51,486 nt of DNA from Nocardioides sp. (GTDB lineage Bacteria > Actinomycetota > Actinomycetes > Propionibacteriales > Nocardioidaceae). The DNA lies in assembly GCF_025964975.1 (NCBI RefSeq), contig NZ_JAOPXV010000180.1:1-51486 (forward strand), read 5' to 3'. Shown here piece after piece: positions 34,446-42,557 of this stretch. The stretch's first letter is position 1. Every line of letters starts with the position of its first letter. The notes under the pieces were generated by a model, which was not told the origin of the DNA, did no database searches, and saw nothing but the letters and a program-made list of their open reading frames with translations. A program made the translations under genes and the position numbers.

Positions 34446-35696
34446 TCAGTTCGTCGGGCTCGGCGACACTGTCGTGGACGGCGGGGGCGACGGCGGCCCA
34501 GGGCTCGGCGGGAAGGTCGTCGGGGTCGGCGTGGGTGTCGGCGTCGCGGTCGGGGTCGGCGTCGGGACGGGCTCGAGTCCCTGGACGAACTCCGAGAGCA
34601 TCGGGCCGTCCTTGGTCCACAGCAACCGGGCGGCGTACAAGGCACGCTTGCCGACGTCCTCGTAGTCCTGCGCTCCCTGGTAGCTCTGGTAGCACGGGAG
34701 GTTGGTGCCCTTGCAGACCCAGCCGTGGAAGAACAAGCGGTTGGCGTGGGTGCTCGTCGCCTCGACGTAGTCGGCGCCGCCCGGGCCGCAGACCCCGGAA
34801 TTCTGCCGGTTGACGAGCGCGTGGCCGGGGGTGCCCTGCCAGCCCTGGTGGCGGAACTTCGAGCGGCGCCAGATCGTGCGGTAGCGGCAGTCGCCGTAGC
34901 TGCCGCGGGAGGTGATCAGGTAGTGCCACTCACCGTGCCTGACCATGACCGGGTTCTCCAGGACGCCCACGTCGCGGATGAGCTCACGGCTGAGGCCGAA
35001 GGTGCCGGTGCCGGCGGCGTTGAGCCGGATCATCCGGATCGTCGACGGGGTCCCCTGGGTGCGGTAGAGCAGGAAGCGACGGCCGTCGGGAGCGACGTAC
35101 GACGATGGGTCGATCACGCCCCGGCGCGGGAGACCCACGCGACCGCCGACCGGGTCGAAGGCGGGCTGCGTCGTGGAGTAGTCGGGGCACACGAGCGGTC
35201 GGTTGCTGACCGGGGTGAACGTGTCGGACAGCGTCGGTGCCGTGGCGACGCCGATGCAGCGGTCCTGCTCATGGGGGAGGCCGCGCGAGGGCATCGTGTA
35301 GTAGGCGAGCCAGCCGGCGGGGCCCTGCTCGATCTCCGGGCCCCAGACGCCGGCGAACTTCGCCCACGCCGGCCTCGCGTTGAGCAGGTCGCCCGTCGGG
35401 TTCCACGCCGCGTAGTCCTGCTCCGCGCTCGAGCCGCGCCCGCGGAAGCCGGTCGCTGCGCCGAACCACCGGGTGCCGTCGTAGACGACCGTCGGGTCGC
35501 CGAAGTCACGTGTCCAGACGAGGGGACGCGGCGCGGGGGCTGCCCGGCGGGCCCGGTCCGCACTGGTGGGTGCCTCATCGCCTGCGCCACTGGCCGGGAT
35601 CGAGATCGGCGAGAGGGCGAGCAGGACAGGAAGAGCGGCCAGCGCGGTGATCGCGCCGGCCCGGCGGACGAGGTGTCCACTGTGGCGTGTGTTCAT
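34446..35696 (-). CDS. Secreted five-bladed beta-propeller (GH43-like) protein, copy A
   Basis: The 416-residue protein has a signal peptide (about residues 1-39, ALPVLLALSPISIPASGAG) and a five-bladed propeller region typical of GH43/GH117-like proteins: DFGDPTVVYDGTRWFGAATG, KFAGVWGPEIEQG, RGVIDPSSYVAPDG and CGPGGADYVEATS. DPTV and IDPS carry acidic residues at the usual positions; activity on a glycan is inferred. It ends in a Thr-Pro/Ser-Pro tail of about 45 residues, likely an extended linker or cell-wall tether. A paralogue lies directly upstream on the same strand. I start it at ATG 35696 after AAGGGGG; earlier in-frame starts would enter the inverted repeat. Confidence 0.8.
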   Translation of the reverse strand: MNTRHSGHLVRRAGAITALAALPVLLALSPISIPASGAGDEAPTSADRARRAAPAPRPLVWTRDFGDPTVVYDGTRWFGAATGFRGRGSSAEQDYAAWNPTGDLLNARPAWAKFAGVWGPEIEQGPAGWLAYYTMPSRGLPHEQDRCIGVATAPTLSDTFTPVSNRPLVCPDYSTTQPAFDPVGGRVGLPRRGVIDPSSYVAPDGRRFLLYRTQGTPSTIRMIRLNAAGTGTFGLSRELIRDVGVLENPVMVRHGEWHYLITSRGSYGDCRYRTIWRRSKFRHQGWQGTPGHALVNRQNSGVCGPGGADYVEATSTHANRLFFHGWVCKGTNLPCYQSYQGAQDYEDVGKRALYAARLLWTKDGPMLSEFVQGLEPVPTPTPTATPTPTPTPTTFPPSPGPPSPPPSTTVSPSPTN

Positions 35697-35781
35697 GGTG
35701 GGGCCCCCTTGGACGTCACCACCTTGATACCCCGAGGTGAGGGGGTCAACGCAAAACGCCGCCCATCCCCTACCGACTCGC

Positions 35782-35848
35782 GGGATATCCATGGGCGAGA
35801 TGGCTGGAGATCAACCGGGCTCACAGCCGTTTCGCCCATGGATATCCC
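35782..35848. repeat. Perfect 17-base inverted repeat between the two propeller genes
   Basis: GGGATATCCATGGGCGA (35782-35798) is repeated exactly in inverted orientation at 35832-35848, 33 bases apart; inside, GGCTG/CAGCC adds a second stem. It lies in the 193-base gap downstream of copy B and upstream of copy A. A terminator for copy B is one reading, a small mobile palindrome another. Confidence 0.65.
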
Positions 35849-35889
35849 CCGAGAGAGGAGGTGACCGCGAACCGACGGGCGTCGGGCCC

Positions 35890-36933
35890 CTACAGGAACC
35901 CGGCGATCACCGGGACGCCGTCGACCCAGTCGAGGTCGGCGGCATACATCGGCCGGACGGCCTGCGACCGCCTCCTGACCCGTTCCTTGCGGATGACCGG
36001 ACCGCACGGGGTGGTGGTGCCGTGGCAGGTCCAGGCGTGGAAGTAGATGCGCAGCCGCTTCGAGTGGGGCATCGGGGTCACGTCGGCGCCGCCCGGTCCG
36101 CAGAGTCGGCTCGAGGAGTCGAGGAGCACGCCCGTGGTCGCCTCGGTCCAGTTGAAGATCGACGTCGATCGGCGCCAGATCGTCCGGTAGGAGCAGCCGG
36201 TGAAGTCGCCCTGGGAGAGCAGCATCACCCAGCCGGCCGGGCGCTCGATCAGCACCGGGTTCTCCAGGACGCCGTCGTGCCGGAACAGCTCCACGCTGGG
36301 CGAGGCGGCGTGCTGGCCGTTCTTCGTCAGCGGCAGCAGCCGGATCGACGAGGGGATCCGGTCGGTCTTGTAGACGAGGTGCGGCCGACCGCCGGCCATC
36401 ACGTGCGACGGGTCGATCACGCCGGCACGGGGCAGGCCGGGCAGGGCGATCGGAACGGCGTCGTCGGCGGCCGGCACGTCGACGAACGACGGACACACGA
36501 GGGGCTGATCGCCGACCGGCTTGAAGCCGGTGACGGCGGAGCGGGACCGTGCGACGCCGATGCACCTGCCGTACTCGCCGAGTCCCCGCACGGGGGCAGC
36601 GAAGTACAACACCCACCAGCGGCCGACCCGGGCGATGTCGGAGGCCCAGATGTCGCCGTCGTCGTGCGACCAGGACGGCAGGCGCATCAGGGCGGAGCCG
36701 GTCGCGCGCCAGGACGCGTCCGGGCCTGCGGCGTACGCCCGCGGGACCAGGCTGCCGGTGGAGAACCCGACGAAGCCGTCGCCGCGCACCGTCACGGTCG
36801 GGTCGGCGAAACCTTCTGCCAACACCGGGCGGGGGATCCGCTCCGCGCTCGCGGGGCCACCCGCCACGACGACTCCGAGCAGCATGGGGCCCAGGAGCAG
36901 GCTCGAGACGGCCAGTCGGAGTCGGAGGTGCAC
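35890..36933 (-). CDS. Secreted five-bladed beta-propeller (GH43-like) protein, copy B
   Basis: The 347-residue protein has a signal peptide (residues 1-31, VSSLLLGPMLLGVVVAGGPASA) and the same propeller pattern as its neighbour: GFADPTVTVRGDGFVGFSTG, DIWASDIARVG, RAGVIDPSHVMAGG, then CSYRTIWRRSTS, CGPGGADVTPM and YFHAWTCHGTTTPCGP. Shared cysteine and CIGVA/YRTIWRRS signatures show tandem duplication; it lacks the Thr-Pro tail. The start GTG 36933 is fixed by a TAGGTT box 7 bases upstream. Substrate unknown; a cell-wall or exopolysaccharide target is possible. Confidence 0.8.
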   Translation of the reverse strand: MHLRLRLAVSSLLLGPMLLGVVVAGGPASAERIPRPVLAEGFADPTVTVRGDGFVGFSTGSLVPRAYAAGPDASWRATGSALMRLPSWSHDDGDIWASDIARVGRWWVLYFAAPVRGLGEYGRCIGVARSRSAVTGFKPVGDQPLVCPSFVDVPAADDAVPIALPGLPRAGVIDPSHVMAGGRPHLVYKTDRIPSSIRLLPLTKNGQHAASPSVELFRHDGVLENPVLIERPAGWVMLLSQGDFTGCSYRTIWRRSTSIFNWTEATTGVLLDSSSRLCGPGGADVTPMPHSKRLRIYFHAWTCHGTTTPCGPVIRKERVRRRSQAVRPMYAADLDWVDGVPVIAGFL

Positions 36934-36940
36934 GGCCGAC

Positions 36941-36946
36941 AACCTA
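36941..36946 (-). promoter_or_regulatory. Leaderless-type -10 box of propeller copy B
   Basis: On the minus strand TAGGTT is followed by 7 bases and GTG 36933. Confidence 0.5.
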
Positions 36947-37093
36947 ACCCGGGCCGATTCGCCCCGGGGGTGGCGTGGCGGATAACTTTGGCGCCACCAT
37001 GTGCTCGGGGTCACACACGCCCACGAGAGCATGGGCACAGTCAGCCATCGGCGTGCAGGAGACCCCGCGCAGCCGCCAGCGAAATGGAGTGTC

Positions 37094-38263
37094 ATGAACG
37101 ACACCACAGGAGTCAGCTCAGGAGCGTTCGGCCCGGATCTCGTGGAGGTCTTCGGACCATCGCAGCGAGACGGCGGACCCGACCTCGTGCAGCTGCTCAC
37201 ACCCGAGGGCGAGCGGGTCCACCACGCCGAGTTCGACTACGACTTCTCCGCCGAGCAGCTCCGCGGCTTCTACCGCGACATGGTGCTCACCCGGCGCATC
37301 GACACCGAGGCGACGGCCCTCCAGCGGCACGGCGAGCTGGGCATCTGGGCCCAGCTTCTCGGCCAGGAGGCCGCGCAGATCGGCGCCGGTCGCGCGCTGC
37401 GCCCCCAGGACTACGTCTTCCCGACCTACCGCGAGCACGGCGTCGCCTACTGCCGCGGTGTCGACCCGCTCGACCTGCTCGGGCTCTTCCGCGGCGTCGA
37501 CCAGGGCGCCTGGGACCCGGCCGACAACAACTTCGGTCTCTACACGATCGTCATCGGCGCGCAGGTGCTGCACGGCGTGGGCTACGCCATGGGCATCCAG
37601 CGTGACGGGGCCGTCGGCACGGGCGACGCCGAGCGCGACGCGGCCGTCATCGCCCACTTCGGCGACGGCGCGTCCTCGCAGGGCGACGTCAACGAGGCCT
37701 TCATCTTCGCGGCCTCCTACAACGCCCCGGTGGTCTTCTTCTGCCAGAACAACCAGTGGGCCATCTCCGAGCCGATCGAGCGCCAGACGCGCATCCCGCT
37801 CTACCAGCGCGCCCTCGGCTTCGGCTTCCCCGGCGTCCGCGTCGACGGCAACGACGTGCTCGCGACGTACGCCGTCACGCAGGCCGCCCTCCAGCGCGCA
37901 CGCGACGGCCAGGGCCCCACGCTCGTGGAGGCCTACACCTACCGCATGGGTGCGCACACCACGACCGACGACCCGACGCGCTACCGCCTCTCCGACGACG
38001 TCGAGCACTGGAAGCTCAAGGACCCGATCAAGCGGCTGGAGGTCTACCTACGCCGCAACGGCCTCGTCGACCAGCAGTTCTTCGACGAGCTCGACCAGGA
38101 GGCCAAGGACCTCGGCCACCACCTCCGTGAAGGCTGCAAGGCCCTGCCCGACCCGAATCCGATGAGCGTCTTCGACCACGTCTACACCGAGATGACCGAC
38201 GAGCTCGCCGCCCAGCGCGACCGCTACGCCACCTACCTCGCGTCCTTCGAGGAGTCGCACTGA
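37094..38263 (+). CDS. bkdA: Branched-chain 2-oxo acid dehydrogenase E1 alpha subunit
   Basis: The 389-residue protein is a thiamine-diphosphate E1 alpha: LTRRIDTEATALQRHGELG, the TPP motif GDGASSQGDVNEAF ending in QNNQWAIS, and TYRMGAHTTTDDPTRYR, which includes the phosphorylation-loop region. With the beta subunit it decarboxylates 2-oxo acids from Val, Leu and Ile and passes the acyl group to E2. Such acids prime branched fatty acids, typical of this group. ATG 37094 follows GGAG by 4 bases. The stop overlaps the E1 beta start (TGATG). The 160 bases upstream are a divergent control region; a candidate box TAACTT lies near 36981. Confidence 0.9.
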   Translation: MNDTTGVSSGAFGPDLVEVFGPSQRDGGPDLVQLLTPEGERVHHAEFDYDFSAEQLRGFYRDMVLTRRIDTEATALQRHGELGIWAQLLGQEAAQIGAGRALRPQDYVFPTYREHGVAYCRGVDPLDLLGLFRGVDQGAWDPADNNFGLYTIVIGAQVLHGVGYAMGIQRDGAVGTGDAERDAAVIAHFGDGASSQGDVNEAFIFAASYNAPVVFFCQNNQWAISEPIERQTRIPLYQRALGFGFPGVRVDGNDVLATYAVTQAALQRARDGQGPTLVEAYTYRMGAHTTTDDPTRYRLSDDVEHWKLKDPIKRLEVYLRRNGLVDQQFFDELDQEAKDLGHHLREGCKALPDPNPMSVFDHVYTEMTDELAAQRDRYATYLASFEESH

Positions 38264-39249
38264 TGAGCACGACGCAGAAGATCACCCTGGCCAAGGGCCT
38301 CAACATGGGCCTGCGCAAGGCCATGGAGGACGACCCCAAGGTCCTCATCATGGGCGAGGACGTCGGCAAGCTCGGCGGCGTCTTCCGCATCACCGACGGC
38401 CTGCAGAAGGACTTCGGTGAGGACCGCGTCATCGACTCCCCGCTGGCCGAGTCCGGCATCGTCGGCACCGCGGTCGGGATGGCCCTGCGTGGCTACCGGC
38501 CCGTCGTCGAGATCCAGTTCGACGGCTTCGTCTACCCGGCCTACGACCAGATCGTCTGCCAGGTCGCGAAGATGACCTTCCGCTCGCAGGGCAAGTCGAA
38601 GATGCCGATGGTCATCCGCATCCCCTTCGGCGGCGGCATCGGCGCGGTCGAGCACCACAGCGAGTCGCCGGAGGCGCAGTTCGCGCACACCCCCGGCCTC
38701 AAGGTCGTGGCGTGCTCCAACCCCGTCGACGGCTACTGGATGATCCAGCAGGCCATCGCGTGCGACGACCCGGTCATCTTCCTCGAGCCCAAGCGGCAGT
38801 ACCACGCCGACAAGCTTGAGCTCGACGAGTCGGCGACGCCCGACCCGCTCTTCACCTCGCGCACCGTCCGTGCCGGCACCGACCTCACCGTCCTCGCCTA
38901 CGGCCCCACGGTGAAGACCGCGCTCAAGGCCGCCGAGGCTGCTGCGACCGAGGGCAAGTCGCTCGAGGTCATCGACCTCCGCACGCTCTCCCCGCTCGAC
39001 ATGGCTCCGGTGCTGGAGTCCGCCCGACGCACCGGCCGCGTCGTGGTCATCCACGAGGCGCACGTCAACCTCGGCATGGGTGCCGAGCTGTCGGCCCGCA
39101 TCACCGAGGAGTGCTTCTACTCCCTCGAGGCCCCGGTGCTCCGCGTCGGCGGCTTCGACACGCCCTACCCGCCCTCGCGCATCGAGGAGGAGTGGTTGCC
39201 GGACCTGGACCGCGTCCTCGACGCCGTCGACCGCTCCCTGGAGTTCTGA
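38263..39249 (+). CDS. bkdB: Branched-chain 2-oxo acid dehydrogenase E1 beta subunit
   Basis: The 328-residue protein is an E1 beta: KITLAKGLNMGLRKAMEDDP, GEDVGKLGGVFRIT, DSPLAESGIVGTAVGMALRG, RIPFGGGIGAVEHHSESPEA and a C-terminal transketolase domain with EVIDLRTLSPLD and GGFDTPYPPSRIE. It assembles with the alpha subunit as an alpha2beta2 heterotetramer. The length is normal for the family, and the gene is followed one base later by E2. Confidence 0.92.
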   Translation: MSTTQKITLAKGLNMGLRKAMEDDPKVLIMGEDVGKLGGVFRITDGLQKDFGEDRVIDSPLAESGIVGTAVGMALRGYRPVVEIQFDGFVYPAYDQIVCQVAKMTFRSQGKSKMPMVIRIPFGGGIGAVEHHSESPEAQFAHTPGLKVVACSNPVDGYWMIQQAIACDDPVIFLEPKRQYHADKLELDESATPDPLFTSRTVRAGTDLTVLAYGPTVKTALKAAEAAATEGKSLEVIDLRTLSPLDMAPVLESARRTGRVVVIHEAHVNLGMGAELSARITEECFYSLEAPVLRVGGFDTPYPPSRIEEEWLPDLDRVLDAVDRSLEF

Positions 39250-39250
39250 G

Positions 39251-40753
39251 ATGGCTGACTTCAAGCTGCCCGACGTCGGCGAGGGCCTGACCGAGGCCGA
39301 GATCGTCTCCTGGAAGGTCAAGGAGGGCGACGTCATCGAGATCAACGACATCATCGTCGAGATCGAGACCGCCAAGTCGCTGGTCGAGCTGCCCTCGCCG
39401 TACGAGGGGACCGTGCTCGCCCTGATGGTCGCCGAGGGCGAGATGGTGCAGGTCGGGACTCCGATCATCTCGGTCGGCTCCGCGTCCGACGCCGCCGCTC
39501 CCGCTGCTGCGGCCCCGGCGGCCGCTGCGCCCGAGGTCGACCTCTCCGACATGGACCTCTCCAACCCGGCCGCCTCCGGTGGCGGTGAGGGCGAGTCGCT
39601 CGTCGGCCGCAACAAGGCCGAGCGCGGACCTCAGCGTCGGGCCCGTCGCGGCCCGGCGTCGCCGTCGACCGCGGCCGGTGCCCAGGCACAGATGCAGGTG
39701 CAGGGTTCCTTCGCTCCTGGTGGCGCACAGTCCGAGGAGGTCGCGGCCGCCGACGAGCCGGCCGTCCCCGCGACGTCCGCCCGTCCGGCACCCGCCGCCG
39801 CGCCCGCCGAGGCGCTGGTGCCCCCCGCCGCGCAGTCCCCGAGCGAGGTGCGCGCGCTGGCGAAGCCGCCGGTGCGCAAGCTCGCCAAGGACCTCGGCAT
39901 CGACCTCAAGACCCTCACCGGGTCCGGTCGCAACGGTGTCATCACGCGAGCGGACGTCGAGGCCGCGACCTCGACGGCCGCGTCCGGGACTGCCCAAGCT
40001 GCTCCGGCTGCGACGGGTGTGCTCCAGGTGGCTCGCCCGGGCGAGCGGGAGACCCGCGAGCCCATCAAGGGCGTGCGCAAGATGATGGCGCAGGCCATGA
40101 GCCAGTCGGCCTTCACCAGCCCGCACGTCACCGAGTGGATCACGGTCGACGTGACGGCCACCATGGAGTTCGTGGCGCGGTTGAAGAAGCGTCGCGAGTT
40201 CAAGGACGCCAAGGTCAGCCCGCTGCTCGTCCTGAGTCGCGCGGTCATGCTGGCGATGAAGCGCACCCCCGAGATCAACTCCTTCTGGGACGACGCCGCC
40301 CAGGAGGTCGTCTTCAAGAACTACGTCAACCTCGGCATCTCCGCAGCGACCCCGCGGGGACTGGTCGTGCACAACATCAAGGACGCCGACCAGCTCTCGA
40401 TGCTCGGGCTCGCCGGAGCGCTGGCCAGCCTGACCGCCACCGCCCGCGAGGGCAGGACGCAGCCGGCCGAGATGGCGGGCGGCACCTTCACGATCACCAA
40501 CGTGGGTGTCTTCGGCGTCGATGCTGGTACGCCCATCATCAACCCGGGCGAGGCTGCGATCCTGTGCTTCGGCGCGGTGCGCAAGCAGCCGTGGGTCGTC
40601 TCCAAGGACGGCGTGGACGAGATCGTCGTCCGCGACATCACCACCTTGGCGCTCTCCTTCGACCACCGGCACATCGACGGCGAGAAGGGCTCGCGCTTCC
40701 TCGCCGACGTCGCCGGGATCCTCGAGGACCCGGGCACGGCGCTGCTCTTCTGA
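39251..40753 (+). CDS. bkdC: Branched-chain 2-oxo acid dehydrogenase E2 (dihydrolipoamide acyltransferase)
   Basis: The 500-residue protein has one lipoyl domain (residues 1-80, lipoylated Lys42 in EIETAKSLVE), an Ala/Pro-rich linker, a peripheral-subunit binding domain near residues 205-240 (KPPVRKLAKDLGIDLKTLTG) and a catalytic domain with HxxxDG at His472-Gly477. It carries acyl groups from E1 to CoA. No E3 gene is in the operon, so a general dihydrolipoamide dehydrogenase must serve. The linker is unusually long and repetitive. A strong hairpin follows the stop. Confidence 0.92.
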   Translation: MADFKLPDVGEGLTEAEIVSWKVKEGDVIEINDIIVEIETAKSLVELPSPYEGTVLALMVAEGEMVQVGTPIISVGSASDAAAPAAAAPAAAAPEVDLSDMDLSNPAASGGGEGESLVGRNKAERGPQRRARRGPASPSTAAGAQAQMQVQGSFAPGGAQSEEVAAADEPAVPATSARPAPAAAPAEALVPPAAQSPSEVRALAKPPVRKLAKDLGIDLKTLTGSGRNGVITRADVEAATSTAASGTAQAAPAATGVLQVARPGERETREPIKGVRKMMAQAMSQSAFTSPHVTEWITVDVTATMEFVARLKKRREFKDAKVSPLLVLSRAVMLAMKRTPEINSFWDDAAQEVVFKNYVNLGISAATPRGLVVHNIKDADQLSMLGLAGALASLTATAREGRTQPAEMAGGTFTITNVGVFGVDAGTPIINPGEAAILCFGAVRKQPWVVSKDGVDEIVVRDITTLALSFDHRHIDGEKGSRFLADVAGILEDPGTALLF

Positions 40754-40756
40754 GAG

Positions 40757-40805
40757 CGACCGTGTGGTTTCCCTGTCATCCGATGACCCGGAAGCCACAC
40801 GGTCG
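40757..40805. terminator. Bidirectional hairpin between bkdC and the epimerase gene
   Basis: CGACCGTGTGGTTTCC (40757-40772) pairs with GGAAGCCACACGGTCG (40790-40805) with one G-T pair; GTCAT/ATGAC extends the stem around a CCG loop. The genes on each side converge, so it can serve both. No T-tract. Confidence 0.7.
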
Positions 40806-40811
40806 GCTGCG

Positions 40812-41780
40812 TCAATCGCTCTCGGCGGGCGATGCCTCCCGGGTGTGCCAGGCGGCCAGGACCTCGGCCTCGCGCTCGGTGCTGATGCCGACGGCCGTCT
40901 CCCCGAGGGTGTCGCGGGCGGTCTCCGCGATCGGCCGCAGACGGAGTCCGGCAGCCAGCGCGGGCTGCGGGGAGTGGGACATCATGCCGTCGTACTCCGC
41001 TCGCGGCAGCCACAACGGGACCGACCCCTCGCCGGCCCAGGGCTCCACGCCCTGCTCGGTCAGGAAGTCCGAGTCCACCCAGGTGAACGACGGCTCGGCT
41101 GCCACGCCGTCAGCTGCCTGCGACAACAGGTCCCGCAGCGGCATCAGCTCACCGACGGCGTCGAAAGCGCCGGTGGTCCGCGTCTCGCACGCCTCGAGGA
41201 TCCACGCAGCCAGGTCGCGTACGTCGATCACCTGGACGACGTCGTCAGGCGACCCCGGCGCCAGCACCTCCCCGCCCCGGGACAGCCGGTCGGGCCAGTA
41301 GGAGAACCTGCCGCTCCCGTCGCCGGGACCGACGATCAGGCCGGGCCGCACGATCATCGACGTGCTGGCGCCGGCCGACACGATCTCCTCGCAGGCGACC
41401 TTCATCGGTCCGTAGGCCTCCGGGTCCTCCGTCAGGTCGACGTCGGCGGTGACCGGTTCGACGAGTGGCCCCATCGCCGACGAGCCGTTGTCGGCGTAGA
41501 CGTTGATCGTCGAGACGAAGACCCAGTGGGCCTCCGTGACGGCTTCGACTGCGCGGCGCACGTGCGAGGGCAGCCGCGCGACGTCGACGACCGCGTCCCA
41601 CGTGCCCTCCCTCAGCTCGGCCGGGGCGTCCTCGGTGCGGTCCCACGGGAGGTGGGTCGCGCCGGCAGGCACCGGGGACGAGCCGCGGCAGGCGCAGGTG
41701 ACGTCCCAGCCGCGCTGGACCGCCTGCTCCGCCACAGTGCGGGAGAGGAACCTGGTGCCGCCGAGGACGAGAAGTTGCAT
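40812..41780 (-). CDS. NAD-dependent epimerase/dehydratase (extended SDR) family protein
   Basis: The 322-residue protein has an N-terminal Rossmann motif LLVLGGTRFLSRTVAEQA, VFVSTINVYADN with the catalytic Thr/Tyr region (YGPMKVACEE contains the YxxxK pair), and a C-terminal substrate domain. GGTRFLSR resembles members acting on nucleotide sugars or reductase-like isoflavone relatives; the substrate is not known. AGGTGAGGTGG lies just before the ATG and is the likely ribosome binding site. Upstream lies the convergent-reading MarR gene with a hairpin between. Confidence 0.85.
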   Translation of the reverse strand: MQLLVLGGTRFLSRTVAEQAVQRGWDVTCACRGSSPVPAGATHLPWDRTEDAPAELREGTWDAVVDVARLPSHVRRAVEAVTEAHWVFVSTINVYADNGSSAMGPLVEPVTADVDLTEDPEAYGPMKVACEEIVSAGASTSMIVRPGLIVGPGDGSGRFSYWPDRLSRGGEVLAPGSPDDVVQVIDVRDLAAWILEACETRTTGAFDAVGELMPLRDLLSQAADGVAAEPSFTWVDSDFLTEQGVEPWAGEGSVPLWLPRAEYDGMMSHSPQPALAAGLRLRPIAETARDTLGETAVGISTEREAEVLAAWHTREASPAESD

Positions 41781-41792
41781 GGCGCCACCTCA

Positions 41793-41817
41793 CCTTGCCC
41801 GCGCGCCCGGGGCAAGG
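41793..41817 (-). terminator. Hairpin between MarR and epimerase genes
   Basis: CCTTGCCC (41793-41800) and GGGCAAGG (41810-41817) form a perfect 8-base stem just after the MarR stop and 12 bases before the epimerase ATG. It could end the marR transcript or sit in the epimerase leader. Confidence 0.4.
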
Positions 41818-41854
41818 GGGGGTTCACTCTGGGCGGAACGTGCGTCACCCCTCC

Positions 41855-42301
41855 CTACCAGGCTGGACGCAGCGGACCGGGCACGCCGATCACCCGCAGC
41901 GCCTCCTGGAGGTGTTCGAACTGTGCGGGCGTCAGCTGGTCACGCCACCGCTGCAGGGTGTCTGCCGCGGCGGCGTCGGCGGCCTCCGTGCAGGCCCAGC
42001 CCTTCTGCGTCAGCACGAGCAGCCGGGACCGTCGATCTGCCGGGTCGGTCTTGCGACGGAGGTAGCCACGCTCGACCAGGTGGTCGGCCAGCTGGGCCGC
42101 CGCCTGCTTCGTGACCCCCAGATGGGCGGCGAGCTCGGATGCCGTGGCCGGGCTCCCGCTCAGCCGGGCGAACGCATAGCCATGGGCGGGGCGGACATCG
42201 GTGAAACCCCTGGCCGCCAGTCCCTGCTGGATGCCGTCCACGAGCTGGCTGGCGACCCGGAGGACCGCTGCGGCCAAGGCAGGGTCGTTGTTCGTCGTCA
42301 T
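41855..42301 (-). CDS. MarR-family transcriptional regulator
   Basis: The 148-residue protein has the MarR winged helix: ASELAAHLGVTKQAAAQLADHLVERGYLRR and DPADRRSRLLVLTQKG (quoted in parts), preceded and followed by dimerisation helices. It diverges from a cupin gene that is now deleted and probably regulated it through the 42303-42363 region. With the target broken, the regulator may have lost its original role. The ligand is unknown. Confidence 0.88.
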   Translation of the reverse strand: MTTNNDPALAAAVLRVASQLVDGIQQGLAARGFTDVRPAHGYAFARLSGSPATASELAAHLGVTKQAAAQLADHLVERGYLRRKTDPADRRSRLLVLTQKGWACTEAADAAAADTLQRWRDQLTPAQFEHLQEALRVIGVPGPLRPAW

Positions 42302-42303
42302 GG

Positions 42304-42364
42304 GTCCATCGTGAGACGATGGACAAGAAGCTTGACTATATAGACACGTTACTTGGCTATATAA
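42304..42364. promoter_or_regulatory. Divergent marR/cupin control region
   Basis: GTCCATCGTGAGACGATGGAC (21 bases, 42304-42324; arms of nine, GTCCATCGT and ACGATGGAC) is a dyad just upstream of the MarR start. CTTGACTATATAG (42331-42343) and CTTGGCTATATAA (42352-42364) are near-identical direct repeats 21 bases apart, two helical turns, and contain the AT-rich -10 elements. TATATA ends 7 bases before the cupin GTG. Confidence 0.55.
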
Positions 42365-42370
42365 GGCATC

Positions 42371-42546
42371 GTGCCTGTCATTCGTCCGACCGACGCCGTC
42401 CCGGAGACGTCGTCCTGGTCCCGGCAGGCAGTGAGCTCTGCGTGGACGCCGGACCGCAGGGAGCGACGGCGTGGGTGACCACGACCCCGGGCCTCGAGGC
42501 TGTGATGTCGGACGGCACTCGGCTCAGCCCGCCGTGGGTCCGCTGA
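42371..42546 (+). pseudogene. Cupin-domain gene with an internal deletion
   Basis: From GTG 42371 the frame reads VPVIRPTDAV, a typical N-terminus of small single-domain cupins; after about ten codons it changes frame and reads GDVVLVPAGSELCVDAGP and TPGLEAVMSDGTRLSPPWVR to the TGA at 42546, the cupin C-terminal half. About 60-70 residues with the central metal-binding histidines are missing. The promoter region upstream looks intact. This is a deletion rather than a single-base error, so real inactivation is likely. Confidence 0.65.
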
Positions 42547-42557
42547 CCAAGGATTCC

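Noticed and set aside
34402-34665. A glycine-valine repeat frame on the plus strand
   Set aside because: It is antisense to the Thr-Pro tail of the secreted propeller protein.
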